DNA of 64,000 nt from Ceratodon purpureus (lineage: Eukaryota > Streptophyta > Bryopsida > Pseudoditrichales > Ditrichaceae), in NCBI GenBank assembly GCA_014871385.1, contig CM026426.1, forward strand, positions 107,613,789 to 107,677,788, given 5' to 3'. The notes under the pieces are model-generated. The model did not search any database and was not told where the DNA came from. It saw nothing but the letters and a program-made list of their open reading frames with translations. Both the position numbers and the translations under genes were made by a program. Positions 30,929 through 43,305 of the stretch are shown one piece after another; the first letter of the stretch is position 1, and each line of letters begins with the position of its first letter.

Positions 30929-33900
30929 ATGGGACGATCTCAGGCACTCTCAGTAGGAGGTTACTCTCAGTATGATCCATGGATATCTGAGTGTTCGTCG
31001 CAAGGGAGTTGCTCTTCAGAATCCGTTCAATCGCTACAGGAGCTCGAGAAGACTCACGTCGAAGCTCACTCCGAAATGGCTTTCCCTGCGCGACTGGCTT
31101 CACGGACTGTTCTTGAAGGCCGCGAGGAAGGCCCTACACCACAGTCACAGGTAAGTAATCAATACCTCAGATGCTTCATGCCGGGGTGATTCAATTCGAG
31201 TGTAGCATTGGGGTAAAAAGATTAGAATTATGTCTGATAGGAATTAGAAATAACAAGACAATCCGCGGATGCAGCATTGAAATGAATTAGACTGCATTTC
31301 AAATCTGCATAAGGTTCGACATGCATATCGCAAAACATGAGGAATTGAATCTCCCTATCGTTCCCTTCTATATCTAAACGCTATATTTCTCTCACGTACT
31401 GTCTTCTCAATAGAGTTACCCTCACCTTAGGGACACCTCGTCTGTATAGGATTTGAACGCATCCAGAGCACCCGTACTAGCGCAAAATGCAACACTCGGA
31501 GTTCAGCAAAGGACTTTGGTGAATTCTCAAGGTGGAGGTGATCCCGCAAGCAGCAGCCAACGTTTTCCATCCCATTTTGGCTCCATACCCGCTCATGGGC
31601 CATGGCAGCTGAACCAGCAAGGGCAACCTGCGCTAACAACTTATCAGCACGCACAAATGGACACATTTCAAGATTACAGGCCATCTACTCCAAGCGCACA
31701 ACCACATTTTGCCATTCAGGGAAACAACTCAACTGACGATAATACCATGGTTTGGCGACTGGCATACACTCTCCCCGTGGCAGATAACAGGAGCGAAGAT
31801 ACGTGTAGACGGGCAGCATGTCGGGAGAAGCATCGTCCGTATCTGCAAGAAATGGCAGCGGCACACGCAGAGAACAGGGAGCCAACGTCGAGATTCAAGT
31901 CAGTGATTCAGGTATAGTACTCGGTCTCAAGAGTCCGTGGCACAGGGCTGCACGCATGTGTGCCCGGCAAACTATCAATTACAAAGTCAGAAGTTATAAA
32001 GCTAAACGGGAATATTGGCAGTCACAGGTAGAATGCATTGCTGAGAAACTAGCACAATTATTCCCTTACTCACGACCACTAGATATTGGATACCTAGGAA
32101 AATTCTTGAAAAATACTATGAAAAACGATAGGAAAGAGCGGAAGAAATACTTTATTGCTACAACCGGTTTGAGACACCCCTGTTGCCCAGTGGAGGCTTT
32201 CACGGAATGGAAGAAGTACTGGTTGAGTGCAGCAGGAAGGGACGAGTCGCTGCAGATGACGGAGGTGCGAAAAGGGAAGAAGCAGAAACAAAATTCCACT
32301 GACAACGAATTAACACCTTCTGATGGCAACCTGCACAATTCAACCCCAAAGATGGTAGTATCCCTAAACCTTCTCATGTTACAATTGTCTCGGACATATA
32401 TTCTCCATTCAACTTTGAGTACAGAGTAATGCTGACGACCGTTCATATATTGCTGCACTGAAAGAAATCCCCGGAATCTCTCTGTATCACTAAAGTGGAA
32501 TTTCCCGTTGGGCACACGTTTGGAGCAGGGCACATAGTCAGGCATCCCGAATGTGTCAATTCTGCAATCCAACTCAACGACTAGCATGAGCACAGATTTA
32601 CAGACAAGTACACCTATCCCCACCCAAAACCACGTTACAACGTGCGCATCGGCTCAAGGTCCTAGAGAGGAAGACACTACTCCTAGTTTCCCCCAGGTAA
32701 TCTCGTGACCATCTATTTCCTTTAATCCATGTGTCTCAGTACGACCCTAAACCCCTTGTAATGTTAACGATATATTATTTTGAAGCAGAATTCTGCGCCA
32801 TATCCCAATAAAAAAGCGTGAATGAAGTACATTGGGGTTTTTCTTTGTGAACCCTGACGGACATGTCCATTATTTCTACAGAACATAGGGACACCTCCAT
32901 ATATGGTCCGTGAGGGAACCAGAATCCACGCACTGGAGACAACAGTCCAAAGGATGGCTTCTGACCTAACCAGTAGCAAGGAGCAAATTCAAGAAGTTAA
33001 AGAACTACTGCTTCTTCTGATTAAGCCACGGGCGACTGAGAGGGAATCCACACTGACATTCAACCCAAACCCCCCCTTCGAGTCACAATCGACACAATTT
33101 ACCCCGCTCCAGGAGGTCCCTCGCAAATCACCAAAGGAAGTCGGAGCAAGCGTACCTGAGTCTTGAGGAGTTCTTTGCTCTCTGCATTGCTCACACCGCA
33201 ATTCAGCACCGAACCGAACAAGGAACCAATCCGGAACAGCCGCAGTCCAATGGACATCCCGCACGCAGCATCAACCTCCCCGTCCTGGGCCTCAGGTGAT
33301 ACAATCCCGGTCACCCCTAACACCCTTTTGCAGAACTTCTCGAACAGAATGCCTGTAGGTATTGCTGTCTCCACCGAAGTGTCGGCCTCAATTGGGACGG
33401 CATCACAAGAAATGTCCCCGCGTCCATCTATGGAGTACAGCCGCCCTACGCAATCACATTGCCAGCCATGTACGGGAAGTCCGAGCAGCGTTACGAGACA
33501 CACAAACAACAACACCGAGGTATGTGACGTCCCGGACGGTGTCACAACGAGAAGAATGGCGACAGTTGCCGGAACAGAGAACACCACGCCACGCCAACCT
33601 CGAGAGAAGTTTGCTATTGGCCTTTTACCGCATATCTGCAGTGGCGCCGTTGCAGTAAACAACCCATGCTTTATTCTACATCCCGATAAGAAAGACACGG
33701 TTGTTGCTGAGGGCAGGGCGGGCGGGAGTTGGAAAGCACCGTCGACAAAATTCGGACATTTGTGCACCGAAGGGCAGCAAATGGTACAGATCCATAAGAT
33801 CATTGTTCCAAATCTGCCACTGCCATTTATCGAGGAGAGACAACCGTTTACAATACTTGAGCATGCCTTCGTTAAGCCATCTGGCTCCAACGTTTACGTG

Positions 33901-34014
33901 AAATGGAGCTCGAGGTTACTGGTGAAGAAACCTAAAGTCCGTCCAAGCGTCAACAGAGATCCAATTCCTCGAATGAACCCATTACCAGTTCAATGTTCAC
34001 AGCAAAAACGCTGA
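30929..34014 (+). CDS. TNPA-like second CACTA gene with C-terminal DUF8039-like domain
   Basis: Several plus-strand blocks probably form one multi-exon gene: 30929-31149 (MGRSQALSVGGYSQYDPWIS), 31453-31912, 31918-32360, 32903-33166 and 33163-34014. The middle block (KAKREYWQSQVECIAEKLAQ - LFPYSRPLDIGYLGKFLKNT - MKNDRKERKKYFIATTG, CCPVEAFTEWKKYW) has the basic helical look of plant TNPA/Ptta proteins. 32912-33000 is a coiled coil (THALETTVQRMASDL..). The last block reads CFILHPDKKDTVVAEGRAGG, IHKIIVPNLPLPFIEERQPF and VYVKWSSRLL, which follows the DUF8039 pattern common at the end of these proteins. TNPA-type proteins bind subterminal repeats and assist transposition. Splice sites between blocks are inferred; overlaps of the ORFs imply frame changes at introns. 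Confidence 0.6.
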
Positions 34015-34843
34015 ATTGTTAGTGAAGCTACATTGTAATAATCGACAGAATAGACATAACCCTAAGTACGTTATTAGCGTGTGTGTAGAGCTTCACGACG
34101 TATTGTAACGTCCCACATGTGAATACCAAATGCAACGGTCTGAGATCTTTTGAATTCCATTGTATCAATGTTCTTCATTTTGGCTCGCAATGGCTCTTCA
34201 CCCCGCCATGACATCCACGAATATTTTTTAAAATAGTATATACCATCATTCCCCGAACCACTGTTCCCGAGCCTGGACCCAAACCCAATCCGGGCACCCT
34301 AAACCCTAAATTTCACCCGAGCATATAACCAATACTCGGGTCACATGGATATCACTCTCCGGATATTAGAATCAGTACATACATATCAACCGCCCTTCAT
34401 ACCATGACCTTCATTCCGGGTACATATCTACCCGTGATGTCCGCCGGGTAAGAGAGTTTCCAGTATCCGTAAACCAATCCGGTCGTCAACCGCCCGATCA
34501 GATGCGAGTATCAATTCCCCGCCCATGTGGCGGATACTACCAGGTGGCAGTCCACGTGTTCACCACTGCCACATAGACTACATCCCCTCCATCAGAAGCT
34601 CATCCACTGCAAAATGACCGTGACTTTCTCCCGAGAGAAATTCCAACTTTTACTACTCTGAACAGCAACTACCTCATTAACAAGGTGTCCACGAGGTACA
34701 CGCACCCTGAAACAAATCCGGTGGGGTCAGATTACTGAATTTTCGTCCTTTCAGAAATAGCTCTGACGCACACCAAACAGTGATTCAACTACACCATTTC
34801 TCCTGATCCGAAATTAGCCCTGTTTTCGGTGTACTTGCTGGTG
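34015..34843. other. CACTA right subterminal region
   Basis: No gene. Several CCGG and TACCCG-type motifs in both orientations (AATCCGGGCACC, CTCCGGATATTAG, TTCCGGGTACATATCTACCC, CGCCGGGTAAG, AATCCGGTCG). These fit subterminal binding sites for the element's own TNPA-like protein (inference). Confidence 0.45.
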
Positions 34844-35469
34844 TAAGGTTGGAGAACCTATAACCACCAACTTAAGGGGCCTGAACTATTTATAGCAATT
34901 TTTTTCGCGTTTTTTTTTTTTTTTTTGAAATCAGAATAGAAATTCATAAATTTTGCAATTGTCGTGATCTTTCAATTCATCACACCGAAATTGCTACAAA
35001 TTTTCAAAGTGGACAGTAAGTTTATACCCATTCCTCGACATACAAAAATACCTACCTCCACAGAAAGCGGTGCTAATCACCACTCCTCGGAGCACCCAGT
35101 AGTATAATGGGAGTATAGTAAAACCAACAGCAATGGAACTGAAACACTATTGTAACGAGTGCCCAAAAACCGATATGCTTGATACTGAAAAACGCATGGC
35201 TCATGACCTCATGTAGGCCAGGTTTATTGTGTGAACCACTGCATTGAGTTGCAATCCCCGCCCCACCTCGCCCATGCCCGCTTGGTCCAACAAGGCAAAG
35301 CCCGCGGGGTCCGCTGCCTCCAGCTCAGCCGCTTCACTTCCGCGGCAGGGATCAACCCCAGCTCCCGCGTCCCCTTCACGCGTCCTGCTCGTGTAGCTCC
35401 TTCCCGCGTTCTCTCCCTGCAACCCCTCCCCGCTTCTTTTGTGTGTTGAGGCAACGGCTCTTTGCGGTT

Positions 35470-38414
35470 TCAAAGTCTCTCTGGAATTTGCTCCTGTTGT
35501 GGACGTCCGAGATGTTGAGGTATTGTCGAGAGTGGAAACATGAGTGGATATTGTGTGTTGGGCGCCATAGAATGTGAACGAATATCAAATTGCGAGAGGG
35601 GAGGGAGGGTGGCAGGAGATGGGAAGAAAAATTGTGGCTGTTGTGGAGGTGCGAGTTGAGGAGACTGCATGAATGGGAGACCATGTTGAGGCGGGACATA
35701 CGGTGAGAATGGAGAGGAAGAGGCGTTCAATGTACGTTGCACCCCAAGGAAAGCTCCATGCCCCTCCAGCCCCTCCGGAGCTTGATGCTCGTGGGCATTC
35801 TCAGATGCCCTAGCCGCGAGAGGAGAGGTCGCACGCCGGGTCCGCCGACCAACGGCTGCTGCAGCCCTGTCCGCCTTCTCCAACGCTGTTGCGTACGCTC
35901 GTGTAGCTTTGGCTCGTGCGATTGCTTCCTTCTCGGCCGTTTTCTGTGCTTTGAGAGCAGCCTTTTCTGCGGCTCGTTGCTCTCGCAAGCGAATGCTCTC
36001 CTCCCGGCTTGCAGCCTTACGCGCGGCAGCTTGCTGTCTCTCATCCGCCTTTCGTTTTTTGTTCTCCTCCCGTGCTTCTTTTTGACGCTCTTTTTCTTGT
36101 GCTGCAGATTCGCGAGCCAAGCGAATGCTCTCCGCAGCCTCATTGTAAGCATCTCCTGTGAGGATGATCGACTTCGCAAAGTCCACGATTGGATCACGAC
36201 GGCGGAGAGAGGCACTTGGAGTAAAATTTGGAAGCTGTAGGAAAGCCGTGATGGACTGCGCCTCTTCGGCAACTGGCTCAAGGTCTGCGGCCTCTTCTTC
36301 AGCAGGTAAGTCCTCTTCCGCTATCTCCACAAAGAAGTGCTGAGTGGAGCTGTCGGGCTGCCTCGCGAAGTCCGCCTCCATCTCAGACTCCGCCAACCGC
36401 ACATGCGAGCCAGGGCGCAACCTCCCTTCGATGTCTGTTTCACTGTCGCCATTAATGTCACTGTCGTTGTTGTCGCTGCAGGTTGGAGCTGACGCTCGTC
36501 TCGGCTCCTGGTCGCGGCCACATACTCCACCAGACCTCGCTCTCAATGTATCGTTGCTTGCTGCAGCATGACTGTTGCCCTCCCGCAGAACAGAGCTCGG
36601 CCCTCCCGCTTGGGCGTATGTCGCAGCAGGAGCAAGGAAATGATCAACTGCCTGTCGATTAATTGGGTAAATTCCTGCAGCCCTAAATCCATTCTTGATG
36701 TTCGTTTCAGTTAGAGCTTTCTTTAGTGAAAGGGACACCCACTGAGCTAGTGTCTCCTTGTTTGCAGGTTGGTTTACGTTTCTGGACATCCAGAAGTCAC
36801 GATATTCCCTGAAGAACTGTTTGAAGGGCTTGAAGCATGCAACATCAAGTGGCTGCAACGCATGGGAGGTATGTGACGGTAAACTTACTAGATCCAGCCC
36901 TACACTCTTTGCTGCACGTGCAACCTGTAGAGTTACATGGCTATTGTGGCCGTCAAGGATGAGGAGATGGCGCTGCTCAGGTGAGATACCAATTGATTGC
37001 TTGATTGATGCAATAAAATGAGACACCCAAGCTGAAAATAGGTATGTTGTCATCCACGCCCTTGGCTGCATGGCCATGGTTGCTCCTGCTTCGCAATGTT
37101 GTATGTAATTTTTTCTAAACCTTTTGCCTCTAAATATGTAAAAGCAGGGGATGGCTCTACCAGCTGCATTGACACATGCCAAGACCGAGAGCCACTCTCG
37201 CTGGTTCGGAACAATGCTGTGCACGCGGCGAGCGCCAGTCTTTGCGATCACCATGCCCCCTCCGCTCTTGCCTGTTGCATGGCCATCCTTGTAAGTCCTC
37301 AAGTACTCATTAAAAAATGCAGATTTGTACTCTAAATGCATGGATATGGGGTCAGCAAAATACCTGCTTGTGCCCCGGACTCATCACAGTTCCAAATCTG
37401 CTCAGGTGGGTAATTATGCAAGCTATATAACTCACTCAAATTGTTGTACAGGGACTCCACATTCTCTGGACACAAGGCTTGGGCGCGTGCAGTTTCCAAC
37501 CCTTGAGCGGAGCGTATACTCAACTCAGGATGTCGGCGTCGAAACCACCGCATCCACCCTCCACCCGGGATTCCATCTTTAAAGGGGGTGGATCTGGTCT
37601 TTGTAATTTCGTACACCTTCATCTTCAACGCTGATGGTGACAGCCCATAGCCACGGTCGCACATGGCAATGAGATATTGGACTAACTGCGCCTCCTCCTC
37701 CTCCGTCAACACAGCCTTCACTCCTCGCTTCCGACTTCTTGTCTTCCCGTAACACCAGTCGCGCAAGCTCGTGTATGGTATGTGATTCTCCAAGGCTGCC
37801 TTCTTTATGCTTTTTCCTTCATCCACTGCAGCCAACGCTTGTTGCAGTTGCTGATTGCTCCAATTCCCATTTTTTTTCACCCTCCGCTGCCTGGATGTGC
37901 GAGGTACAGCAGCTGGCGCGGTTGCAGGTTCGGGAAGGGGGTGCAGTCTCGATCCTCCAGCAGACTGCAAAGTAAAGACATTGATCCTGGACAGGGTGCT
38001 CACGGAACCTGCCCGCAGCCACGCCCCAGCTCTGCTGCGTCGACCGGCGGCAGCTCTTTGTCCATGATCAACACGGCCACTGGCCCGCCCTACATGAGCA
38101 GGACCTGCACCGACGTCTGGCTCTGCAGCTGCTGCCCCGTTACTCCTCACGCTCTGCTCGCTACAGTGCACCACTTCCGTGACCTCCTGTTGAACTGCTG
38201 CAGGTCGAGGTGCTCTTCTCCCACGTTGCCGATGCCTTTGCGCCAACTCCAGTTCGGAGTAGTCCACCTGCTCGACTCCTCTTCCTTGACATTCGTCAGC
38301 ACTGCTCGAATCTGCTTCGTCCCCCGTACAGTCAAGGTCTGCCGCCCCCTCCTCACTCCCTGCCTCGTCACTGTCATGGAAGTGATGGTCCTCTGCCAAA
38401 TCGTACGCTGACAT
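35470..38414 (-). CDS. Pogo-type transposase (psq HTH, CENPB HTH, DDE_1), 950 aa
   Basis: Two exons, 38414-37364 and 37271-35470, joined in phase across a 92-bp GT..AG intron (37363-37272). Domains: low-complexity Asp/Glu/Ala/Arg N-terminus (1-180); psq-type HTH (about 185-224, NWSNQQLQQALAAVDEGKSI..); CENPB/Tc5 HTH (about 235-305, LTEEEEAQLVQYL, GWMRWFRRRHPEL); DDE_1 catalytic domain with IWNCDESG (Asp344), LLILDGHNSH (Asp457) and HALQPLD (Asp493), i.e. 35 residues between the second and third Asp. After the catalytic part a long tail (about 700-850) is a Glu/Arg/Ala coiled coil (EKERQKEAREENKKRKADER), then a Pro/Gln-rich end. The tail is unusually long for the family and may hold an acquired DNA- or partner-binding role. 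No stop or frameshift was seen, so the gene may be active. Confidence 0.9.
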
Positions 38415-39076
38415 TTTGTCTACTTTCTCAATATCAGGTCTCTCACCGAGCCCCTCCCTCCGGTTTCGATGCTGAAGATCAGTTCACTCACTGCGGCTGC
38501 TGTCTCACCGAAGTCCCATGCAATCAGTTTGATCGCAGCGTCACTCCCCTAACTCCTATGCACTCACTATGATTTCACCCTCTACCCAAGCATAGCTCTC
38601 ATGACCTCATGTACACATTCGCCCTTACAGATCAAAAATTTCAGAGGCCATTTAGAATCTCAAATTGTAAGCATGGTTTGTACTTGGAGCTTCAACTCTA
38701 TAAGGCCAGTGTGGCTACAATTTTTAGTGAGCCGACCTATACATTTGCAACCGTCAATGTCATAAATACTACAATGAATAGAGCCGATTTCAGCCATCTA
38801 AGTGTGATATTTTGGCCCTTTTAATAACACAGAATCGCCACACTGATTTTCTAAAACCATTTTAGGTGTTACCACATTCCAATTCTGCACTTTTTCCATT
38901 TCCATAACCTGACCATCTTCATACACGTTCATGCCGTCCTCCAAATACGGCGCCCTCCTGAACCAAAATCTGATCTCCACTTTAACAGAAAAAATTCTAA
39001 TAAAAATTCCAACTTTTCAAATGGGGACCACTGCGTGCGGTTTTGGGCCACTTCAGAAGGTCCATTCTGGGGTTGG
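38415..39076 (-). promoter_or_regulatory. 5' flank of the pogo transposase gene
   Basis: Noncoding 660 bp between the start codon and the right TIR. It must hold promoter and any subterminal sites; no specific element could be fixed. The sequence CTCATGACCTCATGTA occurs both here (38597) and near the other end (35198), possibly a subterminal repeat. Confidence 0.4.
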
Positions 39077-39125
39077 TGGTGGTTATAGGTTCTCCAACCT
39101 TAGTTGAGTTCATTTTCCACTAGTG

Positions 39126-42100
39126 CTCCAAAGGGCCGAAGAATCAGAGAATTACTGGAAAAAAAATTGTGATAACACAACAGGAAATTCTACATGAGGA
39201 AGGGGACTTGGCGAGCAGCATGACATTATATGTATTCGAGTTGATATTCCCTCGAACCACTAGATTAATATAAAAACGGACCCATCAGGTTAAGATTTAC
39301 GTGTCCTGTTTCTGTGAAACGCTTCAAATCGAATCGGGACAAGTTCACATGGCATTCCCATGCCATTACGGGAGGACGGATGTTCGCAGTGCGTCGTTTA
39401 GGGTGTACCAGTATGCATGTAGGCCGTTCCTGTAAAAAAATAGCATATTGGGTCGAAGAAGATGCAGTGGCAGGAGTGATGAGAACACAGTCAGCGATGA
39501 AAAACAGTACCTTAGATAAACACTGTCCTGTGTCTCCCCCACGGGCCACAGACACCGTTTTCCTCTTCTCTGCTCTTCCCCATCGCCCTATTGTATAGTG
39601 CCCTAGCTACCACATTATCTGTGCTATTCCCCGACGCACTATTGAATGCATCTTAGAAAATTATAATTATGAATACACATAACTTAGTGTACATAACAAT
39701 TCAAATTTCCAATAATTTATATTATCACATTTTTAATTATAATATTTAAAATTTTCAACTATATGAACATAGAAGTAGTATTTTAAAATATTTCTTGTAA
39801 GAATATGATTTTAATAACTCGTTTCACATATTCAAATTACAGATGCAGAAACACCAGTAAGTCTTAAATTGTGTGTGAAAATACCAAAATGGATAAATCA
39901 TCACACACAGTGTTTTTTTTATGTTTTTTTCCTTGAAGCCTAACTGGCGACTTGAAAAATATTGGGAAAGAATATTTGGCGAAATCTTAAGCTTACAATC
40001 ATGTTTTAATAGAATTTCTCAATATTTTGGTGGTCTTCTTCACAAAATCTGGCTATCTTCACAAAAAATGTAGTGAAAATATGGCGAAAAAAGTCAATTT
40101 TTTCTCAATTTTTTCCTTAACAAAAGAGAAATGCCATATTTTGTAGAGAAATCTGGCAAAATATAGCCACTAAAAAAAACGCTGATCACACAATGCCAGA
40201 GCCTGAGTTCAAATTAGAAATAAGAGACAAATGCTCCACATGAAAGCCATTTGTTGTACCTTTTCAATATTAACCCCTAAAGTTCCTTGACTATGTTTCA
40301 CCAAAAAAACGCACCAGAACTGCCATTTCCAATGTTAGAAGCATGAATGACTAAAACATCATTGTTTTCTAATCCAATTAATAAGATCTTTAACAAGATT
40401 ATTGTGATAGATAGCTCAAAAAATTTCAACTGAAAATTTTGTAATATAATTGATTGTAAAGATTAGAAAATTATAGTAATTGAAATTTAAAAACAAATTT
40501 TTTTGACTAGGTTGATACACTTTAACTTTTTTTTTCTTAGGTTTTTTGCATTATGGATTTTGGGGGTTTTGATGTATGTCAAAGAAGACTAAGTTAGTAG
40601 CTAATTGTGTTAAAAAAATTACACTCAAAAGTCACATGTAGCATGTTGAAAACAATATTTTTATTAAGTTGAATACACAAGAATACTAAATCTTATTTCT
40701 TTCCTAGAAATCCCGTTGTTTAATAAAGTCCCAATCCAAACGGTAAAAGTAAAGATTCATGTCCACATTTTAAGTGGAAAAAAGAAAAAACCAAAAATAA
40801 TATTAGTTCTAACTTTTATGAAGAAAATAAGAAGTTGTTTAGTACAATGCTCGAAACGGTGAAAAAACTTTGATAATTTTGTGGAGTGAACATTATGTAT
40901 TCAAAGTAGTTTTTTTTGGAAATCTCAAAGATGACATCATGAGGTATTTATAGAAATATTCTCAGAGGTAATTGATGTATTTAGCATGGGTGCTCCAATT
41001 GCCTACCAAACAGCTTTTTCTACTTCAGGTACCATTTTAACTATTTTTTGAAATGTCCAATGGAAAAAAAATAAAAAAATCCTTCAAAGTTCTTGATATG
41101 GCCTACATTCACAAAAAATTCAAAAAGATAATAATCTAAAATTGAGATCACATGTACATGCCCGAAATTTATAAAAGCCCATTCTAAGACAATTGTCATT
41201 TAGGGGTTAAAGAATGCCAATTCTACCAAAATGTATTGTGAGTGGAGATGGAAGAGTGACACATCATCATGCATTTTACAAAGCAAAAAAAGGTAGCTCA
41301 AAGTGACTTTTACTTGGATGAAAAACAATATATGACCAATTGAAAATACACTCTCTAAGATTTTCTTTATGTATCTATTCATAAATTAAATCAAACCTAT
41401 TTGCATCCAAACACATGTAAAAATTAGTTTGTATCATAGGCTCCAATACAAAGTAGAGCCCTATCAGAGCTTGCCCAAGTGATCAAATAAAAATGGTTGA
41501 CATAGAATTTAAGCGAGTGTCTTGGTATATTCAATAGAGAAAGTCTCTTTTCATTTTTAACCTTATCCCTCTCTCCACTTTTTTTTCTTACATAAAACTA
41601 AATTGACGTACTATATAGGGTAAATTTCCTTATTCCATGGACATTGGATGGAAAAATACAAGTTTAAATTGGATATACACATATTTAAACCAAAAAAAGG
41701 ACTTGTTATGAGGCCCACCCGATGGTCATGCCCCGCCCCCAACCAACCCACCCCGCCACCAAACCCAAAATCCATAACAACCACTGCACCTAAAACCAGC
41801 CTCACCTTAACCTCTCATAGATCTTTCTTTTGAATCTACTGAATCATAAAAATAGTTGGTTTTGGAAACACAAATAACGTCTTCGGCCACTGTAACGGAT
41901 TTGTGTCGCCATCCCCAGAACCAGCGAGCTTGAACTGGCGAGAGCTTGAAGCTCGCCAGCGTCGTAGCAGCAGCAGCTGCGGCAATTCTGCTTTAGATCA
42001 CCGATGAGGTTGCGCTAGGCGTTCACAACAAGCATTCCAATCGATCAAGCAATCAATATTTTGTCTCCAACAGGTTTTTGAGTTTGAATTCCAGCTCTCT

Positions 42101-42385
42101 TTTATGTGTGCTGCTGCAAGTATGGCGATGGCGCTGCGGTAGCGAGGATGCAGCCGACTTGTCTTCCACCGCTTTGGCTCGCGCGCTCTACATCTCGGTC
42201 CCCTGGAGCAGCCCGATCGCGATTTGTCCCAGGCGCAGTCCCAGCCCGACTCCAAGTTCACCAGTTCATTACACGGTTCCCGTTATATCTTCGTCTGACA
42301 TCGATGAACTTCAGGCCTAGCAACGAATGTTCAATTCCTGGTCATTCCATGGTCTGCAAGTTGACTGACAGCATGTGCGGTAGCA
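39126..42385. other. AT-rich intergenic DNA
   Basis: No ORF with protein character on either strand. From about 39600 to 41800 the sequence is very AT-rich with poly-A and poly-T runs. From 41880 to 42300 it is more GC-rich (GCTCGCCAGCG, GCAGCAGCAGCTGCGG) but without a convincing gene. Confidence 0.5.
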
Positions 42386-42494
42386 GGGCTATACGCACCC
42401 CCAACGACGCACTCGGAACAGACGGCCTCCCATTACGGTAGCAATTCGTGAGGACAGCTTAGGAGAGTGCGTCGTTGGGAGTGCGCGTAGCCTG
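42386..42494. mobile_element. Small MITE (about 105 bp) with AACGACGCACTC ends
   Basis: Left arm GGCTATACGCACCCCCAACG ACGCACTC (42388-42414) and right arm GAGTGCGTCGTTGGGAGTGC GCGTAGCC (42465-42492) are imperfect inverted repeats around a 50-bp centre. A further arm GGCTATGTGCACTCCCAACG ACGCACTCTC lies at 43253-43282, so this is a repeat family. Confidence 0.65.
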
Positions 42495-43305
42495 TCAACT
42501 GACAATTTGGATTTCTGAACCTTGTAGTGGCAGGGGATGTAAATCGACATTCATGAAGGGTTGAATGAGATATACAATTTCAGATTGTGCCTTGTTACTG
42601 CTTCATTGAGGAAAATTTTAGGAAATCATTTAACTTTTTGATGTATCAAATTAAGTTTTAAAAAATAAAATATATGTTTCTCATTAAATTATTTGAGAAA
42701 TAAAAGGCTTTTCAAACCTATCGAGCAGAGTGAGAAGGGTTTGAATAAGGGTGACGAGTCTGGTAGGACCTGTTGCCCATTAAGTAATTTTAGGGTTCAC
42801 TCAAAACAACCATCACGGGGTAACTAGGGTTGATCTCATTGGATTTTGGATTTAATAGCCCCTATATTCATCCAAATAATATTATAAATCAAAAAAACTT
42901 AAATTTATCAAAATCAAAAAATAAGAATACAAAATTTTTTTATACAAATTCATTTATCAAAAAATATTCACTTGATCTAATCAATCAAATTGATTTTTAA
43001 ATTATTAGAAAATAAAAAATCACGAATGTAATACTTAGATTTATAAAATACAATTTTATATATTTTTTTTGTTATATTTACTAATTAAATTATTCAGTAT
43101 ATAAAAATTTAAAATAAATAAAATAAGTGAGTTCCAAGGTTCTAGCGGCTTCATTGTGATAGTTTCCTTCCCCCTTCATCCCGTGTGTACAGTCATTTCT
43201 CGAATGCAGCAGAAAGGCAGGCTATAATCCAATAAAATCAACCTTGATTCAGGCTATGTGCACTCCCAACGACGCACTCTCATACCACTACCTCGCAATT
43301 TGTTA
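42495..43305. other. AT-rich intergenic DNA with a solo MITE arm
   Basis: No gene. Very AT-rich between 42880 and 43130. The solo AACGACGCACTC arm is at 43253-43282; no partner arm was found downstream. Confidence 0.5.

Larger units (their letters stand above)
34846..39100. mobile_element. Complete pogo/Tigger-like Tc1-mariner element, 4255 bp
   Basis: Terminal inverted repeats are identical over 24 bp: AGGTTGGAGAACCTATAACC + ACCA at 34846-34869 and its reverse complement at 39077-39100. Both sides carry the TA target dinucleotide (34844-34845 and 39101-39102). The single gene, on the minus strand, encodes a 950-aa transposase. Identical TIRs, intact reading frame and clean target site point to a recent insertion, here into the right flank of the CACTA element. 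Confidence 0.93.
24041..39125. mobile_element. CACTA (En/Spm) element with divergent TNP2-like and TNPA-like genes
   Basis: Defined by its genes: a TNP2-like transposase on the minus strand (29742-25174) and a TNPA-like second gene on the plus strand (30929-34014), with a shared 5' region between them. Right of the second gene, CCGG/GGGTA-type motifs (34270-34510) look like subterminal repeats. A pogo element sits in this flank at TA 34844-34845; across it the flank continues GTTGAGTTCATTTTC and reaches CACTAGTG at 39118-39125, a possible CACTA terminus. The left terminus was not found, so the extent given is a working limit; similar motifs at 10751-10860 suggest it may lie there. Confidence 0.5.

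Noticed and set aside
33099-33890. Minus-strand ORF of 263 codons
   Set aside because: Shadow of the TNPA-like last block (DUF8039-like) on the plus strand, which has the better protein pattern.
39660-43130. Organellar DNA insertion
   Set aside because: AT-rich but with no recognisable plastid or mitochondrial gene, tRNA or rRNA.
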